64,000 nt of DNA from Chryseobacterium sp. CH25 (GCF_004119455.1 NZ_NRQT01000004.1:62001-126000), one strand, 5' to 3'; counted from the first letter of the stretch, positions 7,776 to 16,452 are shown. The notes: generated from the letters alone by a model not told the origin. Made by a program: numbers and translations.

Positions 7776-7875
7776 ATATTGTACAGTAAAAAAGGGGGGT
7801 AAAATTAGTTCTTTTTAATGAGGTGGGCAATATTTTATTCTTCCAATAAAAAGTTCAATTTTTTAAGACTGTAAA

Positions 7876-8928
7876 ATGTTATATACTCCAATACAATTCA
7901 GGAATATAGAGTTAAAAAACCGTTGGGTAATGTCTCCTATGTGTATGTATTCATGCGAAAACGGAATGGCCAATGACTTCCATTTGGTACATTACGGAAG
8001 CAGAGCACAGGGCGGAACAGGTTTGCTTGTGGTAGAAGCTACAGGAGTAGAACCGAGAGGAAGAATTACCAATCATTGCATGGGAATATGGAATGATGAA
8101 CAGGCAGAAAAACTACAGAGAATAGTAGAATTTGTTCATCAGAATTCAGACAGTAAAATAGGAATCCAGCTGGCTCATGCCGGAAGAAAGGGTTCCACAT
8201 GGAATAATATACAGATTCCTGTTGAGAAAGGCTGGGAAACTATTGCCCCAAGCTCCATTCCTTATCATCCTTCAGAAAGAATTCCGCATGTTTTAAGTAC
8301 CGATGAGGTAAAAGAACAGGTTCAAAATTTTAAAAAAGCAGCCCGAAGAGCTGTGAAAGCTGGCTTCGATTTGATCGAAATTCACGGAGCCCATGGCTAT
8401 CTTATCCATCAGTTTCTGTCTCCGTTATCTAATATCCGCACAGATGAATATGGGGGAAGCTTTGAGAACAGAATCCGTTTTCTTATTGAAATTGTAGATG
8501 CTGTAAATGAAGAACTGAATGAAAATACCGCTCTTTTTGTAAGGATCTCCGGAACCGAATATGCAGAAAATGGCTGGGATATTCAGGAGAGTGTAGCACT
8601 GGCAAAAATCTTAAAAGAACATTTCGTAGATCTTGTAGATGTATCAAGTGGTGGAAATATCCATGGTGCCAAAATTTCAGTTTTTAATGGGTATCAGGTT
8701 CCTTTTTCTTCTCAGATAAGAAGTGAAGCCAATGTGAAAACTGGTGCAGTAGGCTTAATCACAGAAGTAAAGCAGGCTGAAGAAATTCTTCAGAATGGTG
8801 AGGCAGATCTGATCTTTGTGGCAAGAGAAATCTTAAGAAATCCATACATTGCAGTTCAGGGTAGCTTTGAGATGAAAGAAGATTGTTTTTTCCCACATCA
8901 GTATACCAGAGCTAAGATATCTTCATAA
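7876..8928 (+). CDS. namA: NADPH dehydrogenase, old yellow enzyme family (YqjM/NamA-like)
   Basis: The 350-residue flavoprotein starts MLYTPIQFRNIELKNRWVM and has the YqjM-class features: MSPMCMY with the flavin-contacting cysteine at 23, HLVHYGSRA, QLAHAGRKGS, and the catalytic IHGAHGYLIHQFLSP block followed by the NIRTDEYGGSFENR motif. It reduces activated C=C bonds (enones, nitro compounds) using NAD(P)H and FMN. The length fits the thermophilic-like/YqjM class. A DUF2752 gene begins 13 bases after the stop, so the two may be cotranscribed without any obvious functional link. Confidence 0.92.
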   Translation: MLYTPIQFRNIELKNRWVMSPMCMYSCENGMANDFHLVHYGSRAQGGTGLLVVEATGVEPRGRITNHCMGIWNDEQAEKLQRIVEFVHQNSDSKIGIQLAHAGRKGSTWNNIQIPVEKGWETIAPSSIPYHPSERIPHVLSTDEVKEQVQNFKKAARRAVKAGFDLIEIHGAHGYLIHQFLSPLSNIRTDEYGGSFENRIRFLIEIVDAVNEELNENTALFVRISGTEYAENGWDIQESVALAKILKEHFVDLVDVSSGGNIHGAKISVFNGYQVPFSSQIRSEANVKTGAVGLITEVKQAEEILQNGEADLIFVAREILRNPYIAVQGSFEMKEDCFFPHQYTRAKISS

Positions 8929-8941
8929 TAAATTTTCGGAA

Positions 8942-9220
8942 ATGAATATAGAAGACTTTATGCTGACCTGTCCCAGTAAAAAATTCCTGGGCGTGGAATG
9001 TCTGGGATGTGGTGCCCAACGCGCCATTGTACTGGTCTTTGAAGGAAAGTTTTCGGAAGCATTTAAAATGTATCCTGCTGTATACACGGTATTGCTTTTC
9101 TTTTTTATTCTGGGATTAAGTTTTGTAGATAAGAAAAGAAAATATTCCTCAGTTTTGATGCCCCTGATCATTATCAATCTTGTGATTATGGTGGTTTCCT
9201 ATGTTTATAAACATTTCTGA
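8942..9220 (+). CDS. DUF2752 membrane protein
   Basis: This 92-residue protein carries the DUF2752 signature CPSKKFLGVECLGCGAQRA at residues 10-28, with three conserved cysteines, followed by two hydrophobic segments (about 43-60 and 70-88). The family is widespread in Bacteroidota and of unknown function; the cysteine cluster may sit at the membrane face. It follows the old yellow enzyme gene by 13 bases. Confidence 0.85.
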   Translation: MNIEDFMLTCPSKKFLGVECLGCGAQRAIVLVFEGKFSEAFKMYPAVYTVLLFFFILGLSFVDKKRKYSSVLMPLIIINLVIMVVSYVYKHF

Positions 9221-9353
9221 TTATATTTTTGAGAAGATTAAAAACCAAAGTTCTTTTTTGAAAACTATATAATTTCGAAAAAAGGAAAGTCGTAGAATTA
9301 CTACAATTTTTGAAACAGTGGTCTTAAAACTTTTTAAATTAGAACTTGAAGTC

Positions 9354-9361
9354 TATCTTTG
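9354..9361 (+). promoter_or_regulatory. Putative -7 box for tssD
   Basis: TATCTTTG matches TAnnTTTG and lies 52 bases before the tssD start, in a 193-base spacer with no other gene. Confidence 0.5.
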
Positions 9362-9413
9362 TTTTAGAAAATCCTTTAAACAGGGCTATCATTAATGATT
9401 TAAATTTAAGAAT

Positions 9414-9818
9414 ATGGCAGGAAATTCAAGAGGAATCTTAAAATTCAATGGAGGTGAAGGTCAGAAGTTATTAAAACTTAATTACAGTGTTTCAAGAGCT
9501 ACAGATGTTTCAGGACGTGTAGCGTCAGATCCGTCAAACGCATTGATTAAAGTAACCATCGAAGCTACAGAGAAATCTGATGTTTTAGAAAGTTTATTAA
9601 ACAGTAAGTACAAGCCTACAAGCGGGGAAATCAATTTCAATAAATCTCACGAAGAAGGAACATTAATTACTTTGAAATGGGAAAACGGATATGTAATTCA
9701 GCATGAAGTTGATTTTGATGCAATAGACAGCAACAATATGCTGATCAGCTTTGTAGTAAGCGCTGAAACCATTACTTACGGTAATTCTGAATATGCAGGA
9801 CTTTGGCCAAGCAGCTAA
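9414..9818 (+). CDS. tssD: Type VI secretion tube protein TssD (Hcp), Bacteroidota type
   Basis: The 134-residue product begins MAGNSRGILKFNG and has the Hcp-like beta-barrel pattern of the Bacteroidota TssD family: RATDVSGRVASDPSNALIKV, then a helix (TEKSDVLESLLN), then GEINFNKSHEEGTLITLKWENGYV and a closing VSAETITYGN strand. TssD hexamers stack as the tube of T6SS subtype iii. No other T6SS gene (tssB, tssC, clpV, vgrG, tssN-R) is in the window, so this is an orphan copy, probably fired by an apparatus encoded elsewhere. It has its own promoter-like box and terminator. Confidence 0.88.
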   Translation: MAGNSRGILKFNGGEGQKLLKLNYSVSRATDVSGRVASDPSNALIKVTIEATEKSDVLESLLNSKYKPTSGEINFNKSHEEGTLITLKWENGYVIQHEVDFDAIDSNNMLISFVVSAETITYGNSEYAGLWPSS

Positions 9819-9842
9819 GTCTTCCTTACTTAAAAATAAAAA

Positions 9843-9869
9843 GACTGTCTCTTTAGACAGTTTTTTTTA
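9843..9869 (+). terminator. Terminator after tssD
   Basis: ACTGTC pairs with GACAGT around a short loop and is followed by eight T residues, 25 bases after the tssD stop. Confidence 0.8.
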
Positions 9870-9904
9870 TCATTATACCTTTTTATAAAAACAAATAAAA
9901 TAAT

Positions 9905-10966
9905 ATGAAAACGAGTTTAAACTTAAAACTTTTTACAGCAATAAGTACACTGTGCTTCAGTTTATCTTTTGCTCAAAAAGTAGAATTTACAGTACCTAAA
10001 AGTATTGATGTTCTTGAAAATATCATTTTTGATTTTAAAAATGACTTTACAAAGGATAGTGCAGTGGATGCAGCTGCTATGGAGGATAACTTTTCAACCA
10101 CCGTTGATCTTTTTAACCTGAAATATGATGGCGGAAATAAAAACCCTTATCTCAATCTTGCATTAAATAAAGGAGCAAAAGCCAAGCAGTTTATTGAACG
10201 AGCAAGTTGGTTGGTAACCTTTAAGAAAATCACCAAAAAAAGTACAAAAGTCACTATAGATATTGAATCCATTGTTCCTGATCGTTGGTCAAAGAAAGAT
10301 GTAGATGTGAAACTTACCCAATCTACAGGAAAAGTGGAAAAAGAAATCAAAGAATTTCTGTTGACCTACAAGAAACCAAAGTCTTCTTCTGCAATGGCTA
10401 CAGCAGATGCGGCAGCAGAGCCTACGGAAGAACAAATAGCTGCAGCAGAAGCTCAGGCTGTTGCCCAAATGGAAGAGCTTGATAACAGAAGACTGATAAA
10501 ACAGACAACTTCAAAAAAGTTACAGGCATTATTCAGCAAAAAACAGTTTATTGCTCTGCCAACAACAGCGGATACCTTCACAAAATCTTTACAGATACAG
10601 CCAAGTGAATTAGAATGTGAGAGCTGTAAAGGTGGAAAATATTCAAGTTGGGATATTAATGAGGTTTTCAACCTGATCTATGCTAAAATGAATGATGGAG
10701 AAGAATATTATGCTCTACAGTATTATGGTGATCAAAAAGTTGCCGGTTTACCTTATGGGTTGGTATTTAATGAAAGTTCAGCTTCAGAGTGCAAAACCAA
10801 GTTTGCAAGATATAATGCTCAGCTCTATCAAACTACGGTAGAGGTGGATGCCAATACATCAAGCGCATTAACAGTGGTTAGTTTCAAAATGGATAACCGT
10901 TTTGTTCGCCTTGAGTTTGGAAACCAATACCTGACGAGAGTTCTTGTATCTAATAAAGAACAATAA
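9905..10966 (+). CDS. Secreted protein of unknown function
   Basis: The 353-residue product has a classical signal peptide (about residues 1-23, ending SLSFAQ). I do not recognise the family. The mature part has an alternating-strand N-terminal half, an Ala/Glu-rich helical stretch at about 160-195 (AAAEPTEEQIAAAEAQAVAQ), then a second half with ELECESCKGGKYSSWD, EEYYALQYYGD and GLPYGLVFNE segments and three cysteines. It follows the tssD terminator and precedes the GIDE operon by 73 bases. Possible cargo relation to the upstream TssD is only positional. No T9SS domain is visible. Confidence 0.75.
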   Translation: MKTSLNLKLFTAISTLCFSLSFAQKVEFTVPKSIDVLENIIFDFKNDFTKDSAVDAAAMEDNFSTTVDLFNLKYDGGNKNPYLNLALNKGAKAKQFIERASWLVTFKKITKKSTKVTIDIESIVPDRWSKKDVDVKLTQSTGKVEKEIKEFLLTYKKPKSSSAMATADAAAEPTEEQIAAAEAQAVAQMEELDNRRLIKQTTSKKLQALFSKKQFIALPTTADTFTKSLQIQPSELECESCKGGKYSSWDINEVFNLIYAKMNDGEEYYALQYYGDQKVAGLPYGLVFNESSASECKTKFARYNAQLYQTTVEVDANTSSALTVVSFKMDNRFVRLEFGNQYLTRVLVSNKEQ

Positions 10967-11039
10967 GTTTGCTATTGAAATAAAATGTATTTTTGAGATA
11001 CAACTAACCTGAAAGAGATTTTAAACAGATTATTATATT

Positions 11040-11822
11040 ATGGAGAATAAGAAAAAAATATCCCCTGCAGGCTATACCATTTTAGGGGTATTGCTGTTCT
11101 GCTTTCTCTATTTTATATTATGGATGATTTTTAAGGAGAAAATGCCTTTGCATGAATACCTTTCAGATATTGGTATCCATTATGATGAATATGCCAGCCG
11201 GGTTTTGTACTGTATTCCTTTGGTGATTTTAGTCGTGGTCTTTTTTACCATTATGAAACCTTCAGGAACCAAAAGATTTTTAAGATTACAGGCTTCATTA
11301 CCTACTTCTAAAATAGCGTCATTGGCAAAAGGAACTGTTGAAGTGGAAGGAATATTAATGATGGAAGCCCCTTTGCATTCACCGGTAAATAATGAAGAAT
11401 GTATCGGATATTACTATACCATTGAGGATGTTGATAAGGATTCGGATGGAAAGTATACTTATACAACCATTCACAGAGAAACCCAATGCAATACTTTTCG
11501 GATGAAAGATGCTACAGGAACTATAGAAATCCAACCGGAAGGAATTGAACTGGTCTTATTGGGAGAAACCAATATCAGCAGTAATTATAATAAAAGATAT
11601 ACAGAAACCCTTTTAAAAGACGGTCAGCAAATGTTGTTGGTAGGCTATGCCGATTCAAGAAACGGAGTTCCGTTCATCAGAAAAGATGACCACTATAAAG
11701 TTCTTGGGATTACTTCATCATCTGGGATTTCTGTGTGGAACAAATACCAGCCGTTGTTAAGGTCATTTCTTTTCACCTGTTCAGTTATTTTATTAATCAT
11801 CATTTATATACTTATACAATAA
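11040..11822 (+). CDS. GIDE/MULAN-domain membrane protein
   Basis: The 260-residue product has two N-terminal membrane segments (about 12-32 and 57-77), a cytosolic GIDE-like region from about 98 to 225 and a last membrane segment near 240-258. The GIDE-type phrases are GTVEVEGI, the APLHSPVNNEECIGYYYTIE block and FRMKDATGTIEIQPEGIEL. The family name comes from mitochondrial E3 ligases, but no RING domain is present, so ligase activity is not implied. The stop overlaps the LemA start (TAATG), showing tight coupling. Bacterial GIDE genes are often found beside lemA, and a membrane-stress role is inferred. Confidence 0.82.
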   Translation: MENKKKISPAGYTILGVLLFCFLYFILWMIFKEKMPLHEYLSDIGIHYDEYASRVLYCIPLVILVVVFFTIMKPSGTKRFLRLQASLPTSKIASLAKGTVEVEGILMMEAPLHSPVNNEECIGYYYTIEDVDKDSDGKYTYTTIHRETQCNTFRMKDATGTIEIQPEGIELVLLGETNISSNYNKRYTETLLKDGQQMLLVGYADSRNGVPFIRKDDHYKVLGITSSSGISVWNKYQPLLRSFLFTCSVILLIIIYILIQ

Positions 11823-12382
11823 TGAATCAAACCGTAGCCATTATATTACTTGCACTGCTGGCTGTAGCAGTGATAAGCTTTCTGATTAATTTATATAACA
11901 GATTGGTATTGCTCAAATTTAATGTAGATAAAGCATACAGCAATATTGATGTTGTTCTGAAGCAGAGGGCCGATGAAATACCCAATCTGGTAAGTGTAGC
12001 CAAACATTTCATGAATTATGAAAATGATATTCTTACAAAGCTTACAGAACTGAGAACCGTTTATAATACCACTACAGATTCTGATAAGAAAACAGAATTG
12101 GCCAATGAAACTTCAAAAGCTTTAGCTTCATTCTTTGCCGTATCTGAAAACTATCCGGAACTGAAGTCTAACAATAACTTTCTGGAACTTCAGAAAAGAA
12201 TCTCAGAACTGGAGAATAAGATTTCCGATAGAAGAGAGTTTTTCAATGACAGTGTCAGCCTTTATAACATCGGAATTCATGAATTTCCTAATGTGATCTT
12301 TGCAAAAATGTTGGGATATAAAGATAAAACCCTGTTAGAAGTAACAGACCAGGAAAAACAATATAATGGAGTTCAGTTTTAA
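11822..12382 (+). CDS. lemA: LemA family protein
   Basis: The start is the ATG at 11822, which overlaps the stop of the GIDE gene; a longer frame would run far into that gene. The 186-residue product has one N-terminal membrane helix (residues 4-24), then the LemA core: NRLVLLKFNVDKAYSNIDVVLKQR in parts from about 26, ADEIPNLV, several long helices with coiled-coil character, SDRREFFNDSVSLYNIGIHEFP and the C-terminal VTDQEKQ. LemA proteins have an outside N-terminus and a helical body; function is poorly known. The next gene overlaps it by 17 bases. Confidence 0.92.
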   Translation: MNQTVAIILLALLAVAVISFLINLYNRLVLLKFNVDKAYSNIDVVLKQRADEIPNLVSVAKHFMNYENDILTKLTELRTVYNTTTDSDKKTELANETSKALASFFAVSENYPELKSNNNFLELQKRISELENKISDRREFFNDSVSLYNIGIHEFPNVIFAKMLGYKDKTLLEVTDQEKQYNGVQF

Positions 12383-12749
12383 TACCTTTTTTGGTTTTGA
12401 GAAAGACCTTATGGCTCACCCCGAAATGCTGATTTTTGTAGCTTTCCTCGGTCCGATACTGCTGATGCTTCCTATTGCCTTAGTAGGCTGGGCTTTCAGA
12501 AAACTGAAGTTCAATATGTATATCATCAATGTACTCCTGTACACCCTGATGTTTACCTTTCTGTTTGGAATTCTCACCATTTTTGTTCTTTATTTTATTA
12601 CAGATAAAAATGGTGTTAAATTGATGTATTGCTGGTTAACCATATTCGCCGGAATGTTTTTCTTCTGTCTGATGAATGAGAAAACCATTACCAAAATGTT
12701 TACAGACTGGTCTAAAATAATTGAAGCAAAAGATAAGCGCAAAAAGTAA
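12366..12749 (+). CDS. Small polytopic membrane protein of the GIDE-LemA operon
   Basis: The 127-residue product overlaps the lemA end by 17 bases. I do not recognise a family. It shows three to four hydrophobic segments (about 19-41, 49-75, 83-105) and a basic C-terminal helix (IEAKDKRKK). Overlap with lemA means it is cotranscribed and probably translationally coupled, so it is a candidate third component of a GIDE-LemA membrane complex. Confidence 0.75.
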   Translation: MEFSFNTFFGFEKDLMAHPEMLIFVAFLGPILLMLPIALVGWAFRKLKFNMYIINVLLYTLMFTFLFGILTIFVLYFITDKNGVKLMYCWLTIFAGMFFFCLMNEKTITKMFTDWSKIIEAKDKRKK

Positions 12750-12890
12750 GAAAGTAGGGAGCTGGACGTTTCTGAAGTTTGATAAATAGAGTAATTCATT
12801 GAAACAGATTAACAGAAATAATTTGAATCATCAATTTTATCGCAAAAAAATTTTGCGTCTGAAAATAACACTCAGAAAATCTGCGAGAAC

Positions 12891-12928
12891 AAAAATGGCT
12901 GGCCTCACAAAGAGGCCAGCCATTTTTT
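12891..12928. terminator. Bidirectional terminator
   Basis: A perfect 11-base stem TGGCTGGCCTC/GAGGCCAGCCA around ACAAA is flanked by an A run on the left and a T run on the right, so it serves both the GIDE-LemA operon and the converging nuclease gene. Confidence 0.9.
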
Positions 12929-12947
12929 ATAGTAAATATTTTTTGAT

Positions 12948-14735
12948 TTATTTTACCAAAAACTGCATCGTAGTTCCATCCAGTTTCAGAATATAAATAC
13001 CTTGGTTAAGAGTTCCAGTTCTGATTGTATTTCCATTTCTGAAAGGTCTGTCAATCGTCTGTAGAACTTTTCCCTGTAAAGTATAAATCTCAGCTTTTTT
13101 AACATTCTGAACATCACCTTTTACCGTTATTTCCTGATTGGTGATCGGGTTTGGGGTAATTTTAAAGGTTTGTGCAGCCTCTTGGGTAACACTTTGCGCT
13201 TGCCTGGCAGAAGATCCGGAATAGCATGTCCATTTCAGATCATCAATTGCCACTCTGTTGCTGGCTGAATTATTCACAAGGCTTACCGTTACATTTCCGG
13301 AAACATTAATGTTATTGATAGTCGTTGTTGTTGCTGTAGTACTGTAAGGAATTGTTCCCACAGATGTTCCGTTTACTTTTACATCAAAAACTCCATTACT
13401 CCCTGAAAATTTCAATTGTGTAGTTACGGTTAAAGAACCAATACCGTTAGCAGAACTTCCTGATGTTAAAGATCCACTTCTTACAGTAATGGCTTTATTA
13501 TTGATCATTTGGTCAGTTCTTGAATCTGTAGCAGTCCAGGAAATACCACCATTACTCCACGTTTTGGTAGAATAAGTAGAACTTGCCGCAGGAATAGATT
13601 CAAAGTTTTCATTGGCACAATCTGTAGATGGATTGGTTGTTCCCGCATTCGTTGTTCCTGAAACAGTAGAACTGTTGGAAGAAGAATTTCCTGCAGCATC
13701 TTTTGCTACAACATAGAAACTATAGCTTGTAGAAGGCGTTAATCCTGAAATTGTGGCAGAAGTTGAGCTTACTGTAGTTTGCAGGCTTCCGTTCATATAA
13801 ACATTGTAGGCAGAAACTCCCACGTTATCTGTAGCAGCATTCCACGTAAGAGAAATACTGTTGGATGTTTTGGCAGAAATAGCTAAACTTGTAGCAGCTG
13901 TTGGAGCCTGAGTATCACCAGTAGGCTGTTGAGAACCCCAGATAAGGTTTACATAGCTTGGATTATCGATAAAAGGATTTCTGTTCCCCTGAAAACTGTA
14001 AGACGCATTATTTCTCTTGATTTCAGCCTGTGAAACAGGATCCTGATTGTGCCATGCTAAAAGAACATTCAGCTCCCAGGTCTGAAGGCCTGGAAATGTA
14101 GAACTTCCCAGCATATTTCCAGATGAGAAAGAAGAAAGTTTACTTTGGTAACGTGTTACGAAATAGAAGATCATACGGGCAACATCCCCTTTGAACTCAT
14201 CAATCGGTTCAAAAACTACTCCTGAATATCCTGAAGAAACAGAGTTCCCTAGTTTTGATCCATTTTGGGAAGTAAAAGTAGCACTTCCAACCTTTCCAAA
14301 TGGGTAATTACTTCTCATTCCATTTACTTTGCCATCTGTAGCTCTGATGAAATGGATGTCTGCTACCATCGGAGAAGCCTGACTGAATAAACTTTGAGGC
14401 ACAATATGCTCTCTGTTGTAGCAGTTTCCTTCTGTAGAATAAGTTCCACACTGGTTAGATCCCGGAGTGTACTTATAAGGATCAGTACCTACAGGTTTTT
14501 CTGAATAAATATCAAGGATAGACCCGTCATTTTCGTAGTCTTTATCAATATCAGTGGTTTTATAGGCTGTCCACAATCCATTGTAGCCTTTATCCTGATG
14601 TCCCGTTGTAATAATGCTGCTTAAAGCCGTTTTCAATGCTGCACCGCTTAAACCATTGGCAGAATTATAGTATCCCGCAGGTGCTTGAGCATGCGCAAGT
14701 CCCGCAAATACAGAGAATAAGATGATTTTTTTCAT
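12948..14735 (-). CDS. Secreted endonuclease I with fibronectin III and T9SS sorting domain
   Basis: The 595-residue protein has a signal peptide (1-17, ending LAHAQA), then an endonuclease I domain (about 20-265) with the beta-beta-alpha metal motif CYNREHIVPQS (catalytic H110), DIHFIRATDGKVN and the NRNPFIDNP-YVNLIW end. A fibronectin type III domain follows (about 275-362), then a DUF-like beta domain with two cysteines, and finally a T9SS type A C-terminal domain from about 520 (FKITPNP, then a Gly-rich NQGIYILKL close). It is therefore expected to be exported by the T9SS and to degrade extracellular DNA. It is transcribed alone. Confidence 0.93.
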   Translation of the reverse strand: MKKIILFSVFAGLAHAQAPAGYYNSANGLSGAALKTALSSIITTGHQDKGYNGLWTAYKTTDIDKDYENDGSILDIYSEKPVGTDPYKYTPGSNQCGTYSTEGNCYNREHIVPQSLFSQASPMVADIHFIRATDGKVNGMRSNYPFGKVGSATFTSQNGSKLGNSVSSGYSGVVFEPIDEFKGDVARMIFYFVTRYQSKLSSFSSGNMLGSSTFPGLQTWELNVLLAWHNQDPVSQAEIKRNNASYSFQGNRNPFIDNPSYVNLIWGSQQPTGDTQAPTAATSLAISAKTSNSISLTWNAATDNVGVSAYNVYMNGSLQTTVSSTSATISGLTPSTSYSFYVVAKDAAGNSSSNSSTVSGTTNAGTTNPSTDCANENFESIPAASSTYSTKTWSNGGISWTATDSRTDQMINNKAITVRSGSLTSGSSANGIGSLTVTTQLKFSGSNGVFDVKVNGTSVGTIPYSTTATTTTINNINVSGNVTVSLVNNSASNRVAIDDLKWTCYSGSSARQAQSVTQEAAQTFKITPNPITNQEITVKGDVQNVKKAEIYTLQGKVLQTIDRPFRNGNTIRTGTLNQGIYILKLDGTTMQFLVK

Positions 14736-14914
14736 ATCAATACAAGTTTCAACAAGAATACTACATTTTTATGAATAAAAAATTACATTATCATTAATTT
14801 TGAATGTACTGCATTTTGCTTATACTAATGAATGATAAATGATACCTGATTAATCAATATAGAGGATGAAATTTTCTCCAAAAAACGATATTCTTCATCT
14901 TTATAACCTCAAAT

Positions 14915-14946
14915 CCCGTATCTCGAATCCCGAAACTCGCACCCCG
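14915..14946. repeat. Fragment of an interspersed TCTCGAATCCCG-type repeat
   Basis: The phrase CCCGTATCTCGAATCCCGAA with its continuation resembles the stretch at 48159-48182 (CGAATCCCGTACCTCGTATC). Both are in non-coding spacers next to terminators. The rest of the 282-base spacer (14736-15017) is AT-rich with no credible gene. Confidence 0.45.
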
Positions 14947-14968
14947 GATATCTTTACTTCATAAAAAC

Positions 14969-14995
14969 AAAAAAGCCAGTACAAAAGTACCGGCC
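14969..14995 (-). terminator. Terminator after the DUF4136 gene
   Basis: GCC-GTAC pairs with GTAC-GGC (one internal mismatch) and the minus strand ends in a T run, 23 bases past the DUF4136 stop. Confidence 0.75.
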
Positions 14996-15017
14996 TATAT
15001 AATAATAGCTATAAATC

Positions 15018-15545
15018 TTATTTTCTCTGTGGTGGATAATTTTTCATGATCTCAGCCATGATTTCAGGAATCTGTCTCTGCTTAGATTTTGGAGAATCTA
15101 CAGAAATTCCGCTTCCGATACCCTGCCAAACCAACTTATTGGATTTTGAATCAATAAGGTCAACAATAAGGGCACCTTCATTATAATTGCTTGTCCATGT
15201 TCTGTTCATTCCAACACCCCATCCGAATGGGCCGCCCCAGCCCCACATTCCGTAAGGAGAAGAACTTTGTATATCGGTAATTTTTTTATGATTTGCTTTT
15301 ACGTTGACAATTAGATCAGGGTTCTCACCGGACTGAAGTCCTTTGCTCTGAAGCTGTCTTGAAAGCTCATTCAGAACTCTGTCTTTATCAATATCATTCA
15401 GTTTTAGATCATCAATTCTTATTTTATAAGTTTTATAAGAATTGAAATTGGCGGTTTCAGCATAATCTGAACGTACCTGAAACGGGCTACAAGAAGTTAA
15501 ACCTAATGTAGCTGCTGCCAACAAAATAAAAATATATTTTTTCAT
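15018..15545 (-). CDS. DUF4136 lipoprotein
   Basis: The 175-residue product has a lipoprotein signal with cysteine at residue 19 (LGLTSCSP) and the DUF4136 pattern: VRSDYAETANFNSYKTYKI, NDIDKDRVLNELSRQLQSKGL, PDLIVNV and the C-terminal GALIVDLIDSKSNKLVWQGIG stretch (in parts). A Gly/Trp-rich insertion (MWGWGGPFGWG) sits near residue 100, common in this family. It is an envelope protein of unknown function. The DUF5522 gene ends 5 bases upstream, so both form an operon. Confidence 0.88.
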   Translation of the reverse strand: MKKYIFILLAAATLGLTSCSPFQVRSDYAETANFNSYKTYKIRIDDLKLNDIDKDRVLNELSRQLQSKGLQSGENPDLIVNVKANHKKITDIQSSSPYGMWGWGGPFGWGVGMNRTWTSNYNEGALIVDLIDSKSNKLVWQGIGSGISVDSPKSKQRQIPEIMAEIMKNYPPQRK

Positions 15546-15550
15546 TTTAT

Positions 15551-15733
<183 letters not shown>

Positions 15734-15737
15734 TTAA

Positions 15738-16097
15738 ATGCAAGTCAAAAAACTTTTTATATTTGTTAGTATGATAATTGTATGCCAAAAGCCATTAAAA
15801 AAACTAAAAATTAACGGCATTGCTCTCTTTCCCTTTATCTTCATTAGGAAACCCGAAGATAAGGAAAATAATACACTTATCAATCACGAAAAGATCCATC
15901 TGCGGCAACAGCTGGAGATGCTTGTCATATTTTTCTACATTTTCTACGTCATCGAATATTATTACTGGTTTTTTAAGCTGAAAGATGGCTACCAGGCATA
16001 CAGAAGAATCTCATTTGAAAGAGAAGCCTACGCTAATGAAAGTAACCTGAATTATCTTAAAAAAAGAAAATTCTGGAGTTTCAGGAAATATTTGTAG
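15738..16097 (+). CDS. Small HExxH protein, M56-like fragment
   Basis: The 119-residue product contains NHEKIHLRQQLEM near residues 49-61, an HExxH zinc-peptidase motif, followed by a hydrophobic stretch (VIFFYIFYVIEYYYWFF) and FEREAYANE about 40 residues later, which could supply the third zinc ligand. This spacing recalls BlaR1/M56 peptidases with the flanking membrane helices lost. Start is uncertain: ATG at 15738 or at 15771. It is divergent from DUF5522 with only 7 bases between starts if the first ATG is used. Activity is inferred, not shown. Confidence 0.7.
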   Translation: MQVKKLFIFVSMIIVCQKPLKKLKINGIALFPFIFIRKPEDKENNTLINHEKIHLRQQLEMLVIFFYIFYVIEYYYWFFKLKDGYQAYRRISFEREAYANESNLNYLKKRKFWSFRKYL

Positions 16098-16099
16098 AA

Positions 16100-16179
16100 G
16101 ATAAAAGATAAAAGATAAAAGATAAAAGATAAAAGATAAAAGATAAAAGATAAAAGATAAAAGATAAAAGATAAAAGAT
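16100..16179. repeat. Heptanucleotide tandem repeat, 11 copies of GATAAAA
   Basis: Eleven exact, uninterrupted GATAAAA units run from 16100 to 16176, followed by a partial GAT. The array starts 3 bases after the preceding stop codon and is non-coding. The perfect copies suggest recent expansion by slippage. Confidence 0.95.
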
Positions 16180-16242
16180 CTTGTTGTTAAATAACTATTA
16201 CCTGTTATTCAATGATCCTTTGGGTATCCACATCAATAGGGG

Positions 16243-16297
16243 CGGGCTTTAGCCCGGCCGGACAAATAAACATCAAATTCCATTGGCTTTAGCCAAA
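16243..16297. repeat. Two GGCTTTAGCC-type palindromes
   Basis: CGGGCTTTAGCCCG at 16243-16256 and TTGGCTTTAGCCAA at 16283-16296 are perfect palindromes with a shared GGCTTTAGCC core, 26 bases apart. They look like degenerate units of an interspersed repeat. The rest of the 16180-16452 spacer has only AT-rich sequence and decayed repeats. Confidence 0.6.
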
Positions 16298-16452
16298 ACC
16301 TATATTTAAACACAAATAATTCCACAAATATAAATGTTGGTTTTATAATACAATCATCTGTGTAAATCTGTATTATCTGTGGTTAAAAAACAATCAATAG
16401 CCATCTGAAAAAACCAAAGGTAATCCTGGAAAAATAATAATTAATCTTTTCC

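Noticed and set aside
16100..16179. Heptamer array as a CRISPR or origin iteron array
   Set aside because: Units are 7 bases with no spacers, there are no cas genes, and no replication gene is near; it is a simple tandem repeat.
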